From the NCBI GenBank assembly GCA_903847545.1, contig CAINDZ010000574.1:1-5063 (forward strand): a stretch of DNA of 5,063 bases. Reading direction: 5' to 3'. A model generated the notes under the pieces. The model was not told where the DNA came from and made no database searches. It saw nothing but the letters and a program-made list of their open reading frames with translations. Of this stretch, positions 1 through 5,063 are shown piece by piece (within the stretch, counting starts at the first letter, position 1; every line of letters starts with the position of its first letter). The DNA comes from an uncultured bacterium (lineage in GTDB: Bacteria > Krumholzibacteriota > Krumholzibacteriia > LZORAL124-64-63). The position numbers and the translations under genes are program-made.

Positions 1-450
1 GGCCTGCACGCCGTCGTTGCGCAGCGTCGTCATGATGATGCCCAGCACGCGCCGCGTACTGACGCGCGCGCGATACAGCGTCCAGGCGCGCTCCACGACC
101 ACGACCAGCCCGAAGATGCCCAGCAGCAGCAGCCACCACATGAACGGGCCACCCGCGACCCAGGTGCGGCCCGGCGCGGTCGCGCCCCATGCCGAGCGGT
201 CGACCATGCCCATCAGGCCGCCCATCGGCGGCGCCACCTGGGCGACCTCGTCCGACGAGTCGGTCACGGCGATGCCGTAGCCCAGCGAGTCGGTGGTCGC
301 CTGGATGCGGGCGAACTTCTCGGCCAGGGCGAACGGGTCGTTGGGGTCGGCCGGCGCGGCGACGGCAGCGGAAACCAGCAGCGTCGCGGCCAGGACGGCC
401 AGCAGACACCGGAAACGGAGAGCGAGAGTCCTCGAATCCTGACGAGCCAT
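1..450 (-). CDS. ExbB/TolQ/MotA-family proton channel subunit, N-terminal 150 residues (C-terminus beyond the left edge)
   Basis: Inner-membrane proton-channel subunit of the ExbB/TolQ/MotA family, which uses proton motive force to drive TonB-, Tol- or related envelope machines. It starts with ATG at 450. A purine-rich ribosome site (AAAGGAAG, 460-467) lies 9 nt upstream, and 150 codons stay open to the window edge. Residues 14-32 form a hydrophobic signal peptide ending near AVAA. Residues 33-99 are a soluble, probably periplasmic stretch with a Gly/Met/Pro-rich patch at 74-82. A transmembrane helix follows at about 101-119 (GGPFMWWLLLLGIFGLVVVV), then the typical ERAWTLYRAR junction and a cytoplasmic segment. 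That first-helix pattern with E-R after it is characteristic of the family. The other helices and the pore residues lie outside the window. The cleavable signal peptide plus periplasmic extension matches long-form ExbB proteins. An ExbD-like partner is expected just beyond the left edge. The family is fairly secure; which machine it powers is unknown. Confidence 0.85.
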   Translation of the reverse strand, partial: MARQDSRTLALRFRCLLAVLAATLLVSAAVAAPADPNDPFALAEKFARIQATTDSLGYGIAVTDSSDEVAQVAPPMGGLMGMVDRSAWGATAPGRTWVAGGPFMWWLLLLGIFGLVVVVERAWTLYRARVSTRRVLGIIMTTLRNDGVQA

Positions 451-541
451 TGCGCGAGACTTCCTTTCCGCTCGGTTGGGCCCGGGTGCGGGCCGGGCGC
501 CGGCTGTGGGCTGCCGACAGGCGGCGCTCCGCGCCCCCGAA

Positions 542-572
542 ATAATTAGTGGAAGGCAGGGACCCAAGTCAA
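542..572 (-). promoter_or_regulatory. Candidate promoter of the exbB-like gene
   Basis: On the minus strand TTGACT (567-572) matches the sigma-70 -35 box at five of six positions. AATTAT (542-547) matches the -10 box at four of six. The spacer is 19 bp, which is longer than ideal. The -10 lies in the only AT-rich patch of a very GC-rich gap. It would place the transcript start near 535, giving a leader of about 85 nt before the ATG at 450. This is motif reading only, and the organism's sigma factor preference is unknown. Confidence 0.35.
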
Positions 573-588
573 ACCCCAACCGCCCAAA

Positions 589-613
589 CGGCGACCCGAA
601 AAGCGGTTCGCCG
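589..613 (-). terminator. Weak candidate terminator hairpin after the GWxTD gene
   Basis: CGGCGA (589-594) and TCGCCG (608-613) form a 6-bp stem, extendable past one mismatch by two more pairs. On the minus strand it is followed by only three T. It lies about 60 nt past the GWxTD stop codon. The short T run makes it a poor intrinsic terminator, so it is a possible transcript-end structure only. No better terminator is visible between this gene and the next. Confidence 0.2.
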
Positions 614-656
614 CCGGGGCGACCCCAGCCGGTCGTGGCGGGGGCCCCGGGTGCCC

Positions 657-670
657 CCCCACCGGTGGGG
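657..670. repeat. 14-bp perfect palindrome next to the GWxTD stop codon
   Basis: CCCCACCGGTGGGG is perfectly self-complementary and begins 3 bp downstream of the TAG stop at 674-676. As RNA it could form only a short stem with a tight loop, and no T run follows, so it is not a standard terminator. As DNA its symmetry would suit a dimeric binding protein. It could also be chance in such GC-rich sequence. Confidence 0.4.
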
Positions 671-673
671 ACC

Positions 674-2314
674 CTACTCCTCGCCCGTGACGATGTTGGA
701 CGACTCGAGCCGGTAGGCGCCGGTGCCGTTGGAATCGACGAACAGGAACCGCTGGCCCATGCCCCTGCCGGACAACCGGCTGGTGAACAAGGGCTTGCCG
801 CCGTTGTCGTATTTCCAGAGCTCGAACCCGTGGTCGCGGCCGGCCTTGTGCATCATCTCGGTCCGGTCGCGCTCGGCCGAGCGCGAGACCTGCGAGTCCA
901 GAGGCACGCCGCCGATGGTCGCGTACGGGCTGACCACCTGCGTGCCCTCGGGGGCCGCGCCCTTGGCCGTCGAGCCGGGACGGTCGGGCGTGAACCGGTC
1001 GTAGACCTTGACCCGCGCGTCGTCCTGGTCGCGGTAGTTCAGGGGCAGGTGCTCGCGCTCCACCTCGTCCGGCGGGCCAAGCAGCAGGAAGACCTCGCCC
1101 CGGCTGTCGGCGGCGCCCTGCGGCCCGAAGCCGCCGAGGAACTGCTGCACGTAGGCGATCCGGTACTGGAACTCGACCTGCAGCGGGTTGACCACCGCCT
1201 CGGGATCGGGATTCAGGTCGCGCCAGAACGTGTCCAGCATCAGCTGCTGGTCGGTCGGGCTGGCCTGCAGGAAGCGCTCGCGCTCGGCGCCGTTGAAGAC
1301 GGTGAAGCCCTCTCCCAGCACCATGTCGCGCTCGCGCGCCATGGCGCCCAGTTCCCAGACCACCGCGAAGCCGCTGACCACGCCCCGCCCCTGGCCGCCG
1401 AGAGGCCCCGCCGCCAGGCGATAGCTGCCGGCCGGGAGGCGGTTCACGTCCAGCTCGTAGAACAGGTAGGCCGGCCGCCCGGCCTCGAGCGCCGCGACGC
1501 CGCGCTGGTCGAAGGCGATCGAATCGGTCAGCGTGTAGATGCCGTCCTCGCTGGCGACCTGCAGGCGCAGCCCGGCCAGGTCCTCGCGCCGCGTGACGCC
1601 GCCGGCGGGCGGCCAGACGGGGATCACCAGCTGCAGGCGATCCTGCTCGATCCCGTAGATGCGCCCCGGGTGCACGTAGTCGCCGAGCAGGCCGCCGGTC
1701 TCCGACGGGTCGGCGGCGCTCTCCGGGTTCCACGCCGCCAGCGGCGCATGCACCAGGTACAGCGGGTCGTCGAGCGCCAGCCCCGCCACCGGGCGCGGCG
1801 CGGCGTCGGCGTACCACTCGCCGAAGGCCTCGCTGCGGGCCTCGTTGCTGCGCATCTGGTTGAGCAGGCCGGTGCGCTTGCGGTTCACGTCATAGACGGT
1901 GCAGGCGATGCGCCCGCTGCGGAAGGGCACGTCGGGGATGATGACGCCGCAGACCTGGCGCAGCGAGCGCGAGGCCGCGTCGGCCTTGCCGAGCGCGTGC
2001 GTCCGCACGTGGCGGGTGCGGGTGACAGTGCGGCCGTCGGGCGCCGTGATCGTCACCTCGACGCGGAACCGCGCCACGAGGTCGCCGTCCTCGTCGCGCG
2101 TCGCCAGGTCGGCGTTCGTCACGGCGACCATGGTCACCACGTCCAGCCGATCGTCGGCCCGCCAGCGGTTGACGACGTCCACGTAGGCATGGAAGTTACC
2201 CCGCCCATCGAGGGGCTGCAGCAGGGCGGCCCGGGCCGTGCCGCCCAGGCCCGCATGCGCCGCCAGCACCAGGGTGGCGGCAAGCAGGGCACGACGCGTT
2301 GCGCGCAACAACAT
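674..2314 (-). CDS. GWxTD domain-containing exported protein with a diverged signature motif
   Basis: This 546-residue exported protein belongs to the GWxTD family, whose biochemical function is not established. It starts with ATG at 2314, preceded by GAAAGGT (2321-2327) at 6 nt spacing. Residues 1-29 are a signal peptide (arginines, hydrophobic core, ARA cleavage site before A30). Residues 38-340 look like beta-rich domains, for example the FRVEVTITAPDG and LPAGSYRLA strand patterns. The C-terminal part is diagnostic: FWRDLNPDP (363-371), EFQYRIAYVQQFLGGFG (381-397), GEVFLLLGPPDEVE (406-419) and FELWKYDNGGKPL (497-509), then FLFVDSNGTGAYRLESSN (523-540). In place of the name-giving GWxTDRG there is GAADSRG (400-406), so Trp, Thr and Asp are lost. 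The gene sits between a strong terminator upstream and an ExbB-like gene 223 bp downstream, so it is probably its own unit. There are two cysteines (122, 138). Family membership is well supported by the LGPPDE block and the C-terminal pattern; the role is unknown. Confidence 0.85.
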   Translation of the reverse strand: MLLRATRRALLAATLVLAAHAGLGGTARAALLQPLDGRGNFHAYVDVVNRWRADDRLDVVTMVAVTNADLATRDEDGDLVARFRVEVTITAPDGRTVTRTRHVRTHALGKADAASRSLRQVCGVIIPDVPFRSGRIACTVYDVNRKRTGLLNQMRSNEARSEAFGEWYADAAPRPVAGLALDDPLYLVHAPLAAWNPESAADPSETGGLLGDYVHPGRIYGIEQDRLQLVIPVWPPAGGVTRREDLAGLRLQVASEDGIYTLTDSIAFDQRGVAALEAGRPAYLFYELDVNRLPAGSYRLAAGPLGGQGRGVVSGFAVVWELGAMARERDMVLGEGFTVFNGAERERFLQASPTDQQLMLDTFWRDLNPDPEAVVNPLQVEFQYRIAYVQQFLGGFGPQGAADSRGEVFLLLGPPDEVEREHLPLNYRDQDDARVKVYDRFTPDRPGSTAKGAAPEGTQVVSPYATIGGVPLDSQVSRSAERDRTEMMHKAGRDHGFELWKYDNGGKPLFTSRLSGRGMGQRFLFVDSNGTGAYRLESSNIVTGEE

Positions 2315-2338
2315 GACGGGACCTTTCGGCGGGGATCT

Positions 2339-2373
2339 CCCGGCCAGCGGGCCGGGGCCGGCGTCGACCGGCC
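2339..2373 (-). promoter_or_regulatory. Two tandem GC-rich hairpins in the leader of the GWxTD gene
   Basis: CCCGGCC (2339-2345) pairs with GGCCGGG (2350-2356) around a 4-nt loop. GGCCGG (2356-2361) pairs with CCGGCC (2368-2373) around a 6-nt loop. The two stems touch at 2356 and share GGCC units, so other pairings are possible. They end about 11 nt before the ribosome site at 2321-2327, which stays unpaired. They could stabilise the leader or arise by chance in GC-rich DNA. No known riboswitch class is recognised. Confidence 0.35.
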
Positions 2374-2379
2374 GCTCTC

Positions 2380-2408
2380 AAGTTACCGAAACGGGGGCCG
2401 GCTGACCA
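2380..2408 (-). promoter_or_regulatory. Weak candidate promoter of the GWxTD gene
   Basis: On the minus strand TGGTCA (2403-2408) matches the -35 box at four of six positions. TAACTT (2380-2385) matches the -10 box at three of six. The spacer is exactly 17 bp. The match is poor, but a promoter is needed here: the strong terminator at 2420-2454 separates this gene from the porV-like gene. It would give a leader of about 58 nt containing the two hairpins. Confidence 0.22.
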
Positions 2409-2419
2409 GAGCAGGGCGC

Positions 2420-2454
2420 AAAAAGCCGCCCCGCCGCGGTGGCGGCGGGGCGGC
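2420..2454 (-). terminator. Strong intrinsic terminator of the porV-like transcript
   Basis: GCCGCCCCGCCGC (2425-2437) is perfectly complementary to 2442-2454, giving a 13-bp all-GC stem with a 4-nt loop (CACC in the transcript). On the minus strand the stem is followed directly by five T (2420-2424). It lies 43 bp past the TAG-side end of the porV-like gene at 2498. This is a textbook Rho-independent terminator, and its T run shows it serves minus-strand transcription. Confidence 0.92.
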
Positions 2455-2497
2455 GGGCAGGTCGGTCCGGCCGGTTTCCGGCAGCCGGAGCGTCCGA

Positions 2498-3430
2498 TCA
2501 GTACGTGACCGACAGCGTGAAGCGGTGCACGTACCCGAGCGCGGACATGTCGACGGCGCTGTAGTCGGCCTGCAGCCGGGTCTTGGCGCCGGTGGGAAGC
2601 GCCGCGCCGAAGCCGAAGGCCAGGCCGTCGGTGTCGTAGTTGATGTGGTAGCCGGCGCGGGCGAAGAACTGCTTGTTCAGGCTGTACTCCGCGCCCACGT
2701 TGGCGTGCTCCAGGTTGTCCGCCGGGTGGGCGAACTCGAGCGCGCCGGTCAGCTTCTGCTGGGACGTCTTGAAGGCCGTCGCGCTGACGCCGACCTTGAA
2801 CGACACCGGCAGCTTCGACTCGCGCTCGTCGAAAACGAACTTGCCGCCGAGGTTCTGGATCACCATGCCCAGCTTCAGGTCACGGATGCCGATGCGGTAC
2901 ATGATGCCGAAGTCGAGCGCGCCGGTGTTGACGGCGGACTCGGCCAGGCCCATGTGCAGGTAGTTCACCGTGGCGCCCGCCGAGAACTTGTCGGTGAAGA
3001 ACCGCGAGTAGGTCAGGCCGATCGACGTCGTGCCGGCGTCGAAGGTGCGGCCCGTGCCCTCGGGCAGGTACGCCGAGCGCTCCAACTGCGGGTCCATCCA
3101 GTACGAACGCAGCGACAGCGCCAGCGTGCCCGGGATCGACCGCGGGCTGAAGGCCATGATCGCCGTGCTCAGCTTGGTGTCGGCCGCCCACTGGACGTGG
3201 TTCAGCGAGACCTCGTTGCCGGTCACGTTGACCAGCCCGCCCGGATTCCAGAACACCGCCGAGGCGTCATCCGCCACGCCGACGAACGCGGAACCCATGG
3301 CCGTGGCCCGGGCGCTCACGCCGATCTTCAGTTCCTGTCCCCCGAAGGTGCCGACCTTCGCGAACCCGGCGCCGTGAACCAGCGTGGGCGCGGCGAGCAG
3401 GAAAGCGGTCAGCATCACGATGCGCTTCAT
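2498..3430 (-). CDS. PorV/PorQ-family outer-membrane beta-barrel protein
   Basis: This 310-residue outer-membrane barrel belongs to the PorV/PorQ family, related to FadL/OmpP1. In Bacteroidetes, PorV is the type IX secretion shuttle that receives cargo C-terminal domains, but many family members have no known job. Residues 1-20 are a signal peptide (MKRIVMLTAFLLAAPTLVHG). The family signature is clear at 37-66: GVSARATAMGSAF, VADDASAVFWNPGGL. Alternating strand patterns follow through to HRFTLSVTY at the end, with a C-terminal aromatic residue as in barrel proteins. DFGIMYRI plus LKLGMVIQNLGG (173-196) is another family block. The chosen ATG at 3430 has a perfect GGAGG (3436-3440) at 5 nt spacing and begins directly with the signal peptide. 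An in-frame TTG at 3472 would add 14 polar residues and has no ribosome site, so it is rejected. The gene follows a secreted cargo-like gene by 78 bp and ends before a strong terminator. No cysteines are visible. Family is confident; an actual secretion role is unproven. Confidence 0.9.
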   Translation of the reverse strand: MKRIVMLTAFLLAAPTLVHGAGFAKVGTFGGQELKIGVSARATAMGSAFVGVADDASAVFWNPGGLVNVTGNEVSLNHVQWAADTKLSTAIMAFSPRSIPGTLALSLRSYWMDPQLERSAYLPEGTGRTFDAGTTSIGLTYSRFFTDKFSAGATVNYLHMGLAESAVNTGALDFGIMYRIGIRDLKLGMVIQNLGGKFVFDERESKLPVSFKVGVSATAFKTSQQKLTGALEFAHPADNLEHANVGAEYSLNKQFFARAGYHINYDTDGLAFGFGAALPTGAKTRLQADYSAVDMSALGYVHRFTLSVTY

Positions 3431-3435
3431 GGAAA

Positions 3436-3480
3436 CCTCCGTGTCCGTCCCGCGACGGACGCTTCCGTCCAACGACGGAG
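3436..3480 (-). promoter_or_regulatory. Structured leader with tandem hairpins overlapping the porV-like ribosome binding site region
   Basis: In transcript order, TCCGTC-GTTG-GACGGA (3479 to 3464) forms a 6-bp hairpin. GTCCGTC-GCGG-GACGGAC (3460 to 3443) forms a perfect 7-bp hairpin. The ribosome site follows within ACGGAGG (3442 to 3436), which contains another copy of the same unit. The first arm, CTCCGT (3480 to 3475), is also fully complementary to ACGGAG (3442 to 3437), which includes most of the Shine-Dalgarno. The leader could therefore switch between an open form with two hairpins and a form with the ribosome site paired. No T run follows, so it is not an ordinary terminator. The complementarity is directly visible; regulation is inferred. 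Confidence 0.5.
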
Positions 3481-3508
3481 TTGACTCGATCTGCCCAAAC
3501 GCCGGTCT

Positions 3509-5063
3509 TTACCTGACCACCACGAACTTGCCGACGAACCGCTCGAAGCGGCTGTCGTCGGACTCCACCGAATACAGGTACACGCCACTGACGACTTCCT
3601 GGCCGTTGCGGCTCATCAGGTTCCAGCTGATGTGCCCCACGCCCGCCAGGCCGTTGTGATCCAGGGTCTGCACAAGGTCGCCGCTGGTCGTGTAGATCTT
3701 GATCGTATTGCGCGCCTCCGGCAGGTTCGTGAAGGTGACCTTCACGCCCGTCGGGTCGTCGCCGTTCGGGTTCATCTGCTGGTACTCGGCCAGCGCGTCA
3801 CGCGTCGCCGGGTTCGGGTACACATAGATGTTGACGCCGAACTGTGCCCGTTCCGCGGCGGTCTGCGCCGTGGCGCCGGGCGTCGTGTTGCCGAACGACG
3901 AGCCGGGGTCACCGACCAGGCCCGGGCCGACGGGCAGGGTGATCGCGCTGCCGGCGGGGGCCAGCGCATGGTCGGTGGCCGTCACCGAGTAGAAGTACAG
4001 GAACCCGTTGTGGATGTCCTGGTCGACGTACTCGTAGTACTTCGTGCCGTGCTTCGCCGTGACGTCGTTCTCGCTGTCGGCCGCGCGCGCGGTCACGGCG
4101 AAGAACGTGTCGAGCACCGCGGGATAGGTCTCCCACGGGATGAGCGCCTCGTACGCCGCGATCGGCAGGCCGTCCTCGTCCCGGAGCACCGGGCGCGAGC
4201 GCAGCAGGCCCGCCGGGTCGGCGTCGATGATCGCCTGCATGGCCGCGCCGAGGCCGGCGAACTTCGGATCGTCCAGCACGCGCGGACGGTAGGCGATGCC
4301 GGTCAGGCCCGTGTTGGCGCCCAGCGGCAGCGTGTCCAGCTGCGTCGTGGCGCCGACGGTGCGGCTGGCCACATACGTGTTCACCAGGTCGTACTCGGCC
4401 ACCATCTGCCACAGGGCCGACTCGGGGCCGTTGTTGACCGACGAGCCGAACGGCCGGTCCCAGTTGTCCGCGCGCCAGATGCGGTACGACTCGAAGTCGA
4501 CCGTGCGCAGGCGGATGTCCGGCGTGATCTCGCTGGTGTCGTCCCAGAAGATGTGCACGCGGCTGTCGGTCGGCCACAGGCGGAGGCCCGGCGGCGGCGG
4601 CGCCATGCCGACCAGCCAGTGGATCTGCGTCTCGTTGCCGCCCACGCCGGTGCAGGCCGTCGTGTTCGTCGACTCGAGGTCGTTGCACGTCCACAGCCCG
4701 TCGATGAAGTCCTGCGGCGAGCAGGCGTAGCCGAGCTGGCGCGCGCACTCGAAGCAGTTGTCCATGTTGAACATGGCGCAGGTCTTCGTCGTGCCGTTCA
4801 CCGAGATGTCGAACAGGTCGTTCTCGGTCAGCGCCGCCTGCCCCAGCACCCACTCGGCGTTCACGCACGAGGTGTCCATGAAGTCGGGGCGGAAGTTGTC
4901 GAAGACCGACGGGTCGGAGAAGTCCTCGCGGCACAGCATCGTCTCGCGGCCGCCCACGCCCGGGTCCAGGGTCGTGCCGCCGTGCGTCGTAACGCTGACG
5001 ATGTCGTTGACCCAGATACCCGAGTAGGTCAGCCACGCCTCGGCGCAGTTGGCCAGCAGGCCC
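3509..5063 (-). CDS. Large secreted protein with Cys-rich region, Fn3-like domain and C-terminal T9SS type A/FlgD-Ig-like sorting domain (start beyond the right edge)
   Basis: The C-terminal 517 residues of a larger protein are visible. The frame is open from the right edge to the TAA at 3509-3511. The GTG at 4957 has in-frame coding sequence upstream (for example CAEAWLTYSGIWVNDI) and is not the start. Numbering from the edge, residues 1-137 hold nine cysteines, including CFEC at 103-106, and none follow. Residues 155-235 resemble a fibronectin type III start (PPPGLRLWPTDSRVHIFWDD, then DFESYRIWRADNW). A matching end occurs at 342-364 (YYEYVDQDIHNGFLYFYSVTATD), so the domain seems interrupted by about 100 residues. 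The last ~108 residues carry the secretion-type signature: VYPNP (414-418), IKIYTTSGDLVQTL (454-467), ISWNLMSRNGQEVVSGVYLYSV (split at 478-499) and terminal GKFVVVR. In T9SS bacteria such domains direct cargo across the outer membrane; FlgD-Ig-like domains look similar. The porV-like gene follows 78 bp downstream with no terminator between, suggesting co-transcription. The substrate and function of the N-terminal parts are not recognised. Confidence 0.85.
   Translation of the reverse strand, partial: GLLANCAEAWLTYSGIWVNDIVSVTTHGGTTLDPGVGGRETMLCREDFSDPSVFDNFRPDFMDTSCVNAEWVLGQAALTENDLFDISVNGTTKTCAMFNMDNCFECARQLGYACSPQDFIDGLWTCNDLESTNTTACTGVGGNETQIHWLVGMAPPPPGLRLWPTDSRVHIFWDDTSEITPDIRLRTVDFESYRIWRADNWDRPFGSSVNNGPESALWQMVAEYDLVNTYVASRTVGATTQLDTLPLGANTGLTGIAYRPRVLDDPKFAGLGAAMQAIIDADPAGLLRSRPVLRDEDGLPIAAYEALIPWETYPAVLDTFFAVTARAADSENDVTAKHGTKYYEYVDQDIHNGFLYFYSVTATDHALAPAGSAITLPVGPGLVGDPGSSFGNTTPGATAQTAAERAQFGVNIYVYPNPATRDALAEYQQMNPNGDDPTGVKVTFTNLPEARNTIKIYTTSGDLVQTLDHNGLAGVGHISWNLMSRNGQEVVSGVYLYSVESDDSRFERFVGKFVVVR

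Noticed and set aside
121..134. CAG triplet repeat (cagcagcagcagcc)
   Set aside because: It encodes the leucine run of the first membrane helix in the exbB-like gene and needs no other explanation.
546..1817. A 423-codon minus-strand frame overlapping the GWxTD gene
   Set aside because: It is a frame-shifted shadow of the GWxTD gene: Arg/Ala/Gly/Pro-rich, with no domain and no ribosome site. The recognised family motifs are in the other frame.
3431..3472. Upstream TTG start for the porV-like gene, adding 14 residues
   Set aside because: It has no ribosome site and would put a polar stretch before the signal peptide. The ATG at 3430 has GGAGG at ideal spacing.
3443..3479. Intrinsic terminator between the cargo-like and porV-like genes
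   Set aside because: Both hairpins lack a following T run in the minus-strand transcript, so they are better read as leader structure. Attenuation cannot be fully excluded.
476..3484. A 1002-codon open frame on the plus strand running antisense to two complete genes
   Set aside because: It runs across two real genes, a strong terminator and two intergenic gaps. Its translation is dominated by Arg, Ala, Gly, Val, Gln and His with no recognisable domain. GC-rich genes with G/C third positions routinely leave long stop-free antisense frames. The minus-strand products have signal peptides, ribosome sites and family motifs.
4955..4957. GTG as the start of the secreted-protein gene
   Set aside because: The frame continues upstream to the window edge with protein-like sequence including a cysteine that fits the downstream cluster, and there is no signal peptide after the GTG.
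3909..5036. A 375-codon minus-strand frame overlapping the secreted-protein gene
   Set aside because: Its product is Arg/His/Gly-rich low-complexity sequence. The overlapping frame gives the Fn3-like and sorting-domain motifs, so this is a shadow.

Overview
The window is GC-rich and carries four protein genes, all on the minus strand. Transcription therefore runs from high to low coordinates. In transcription order they are: a large secreted protein with a C-terminal sorting domain (3509 to the right edge, start outside the window); a PorV/PorQ-family outer-membrane beta-barrel (2498-3430); a GWxTD-family exported protein (674-2314); and an ExbB/TolQ/MotA-family proton-channel subunit with a signal peptide (450 to the left edge, C-terminus outside the window). 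I see no tRNA, rRNA, CRISPR array, insertion sequence or phage gene.

The organism is most likely a Gram-negative bacterium of the wider FCB group. Three things suggest this: a PorV-like barrel next to a protein with a type IX secretion (T9SS type A)/FlgD-Ig-like C-terminal domain, a GWxTD protein, and an ExbB-like subunit. The strong GC bias, which extends to third codon positions, argues against typical Bacteroidetes. It would fit uncultured lineages such as Candidatus Eisenbacteria, Krumholzibacteriota or Latescibacteria. This placement is inference, not something the sequence proves.

Layout: the cargo-like gene and the porV-like gene are 78 bp apart and are probably one transcript. The gap holds two tandem hairpins that share repeat units with the porV Shine-Dalgarno. 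This transcript ends at a near-ideal intrinsic terminator (perfect 13-bp stem plus five T) at 2420-2454. The GWxTD gene then starts its own unit, with a weak candidate promoter and two GC-rich hairpins in its leader. A 14-bp palindrome lies 3 bp past its stop codon. The exbB-like gene follows after 223 bp, with a candidate promoter in the only AT-rich patch of that gap and a good ribosome binding site.

All four proteins are predicted to act in the envelope: a surface or secreted cargo, an outer-membrane barrel of the family that includes the T9SS shuttle PorV, a periplasmic or exported protein of unknown function, and an inner-membrane proton channel. Whether they cooperate cannot be decided here. 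The observations most worth checking are the structured porV leader, the cargo-barrel pairing, the decayed GWxTD signature, and the one-sided cysteine distribution in the cargo-like protein.
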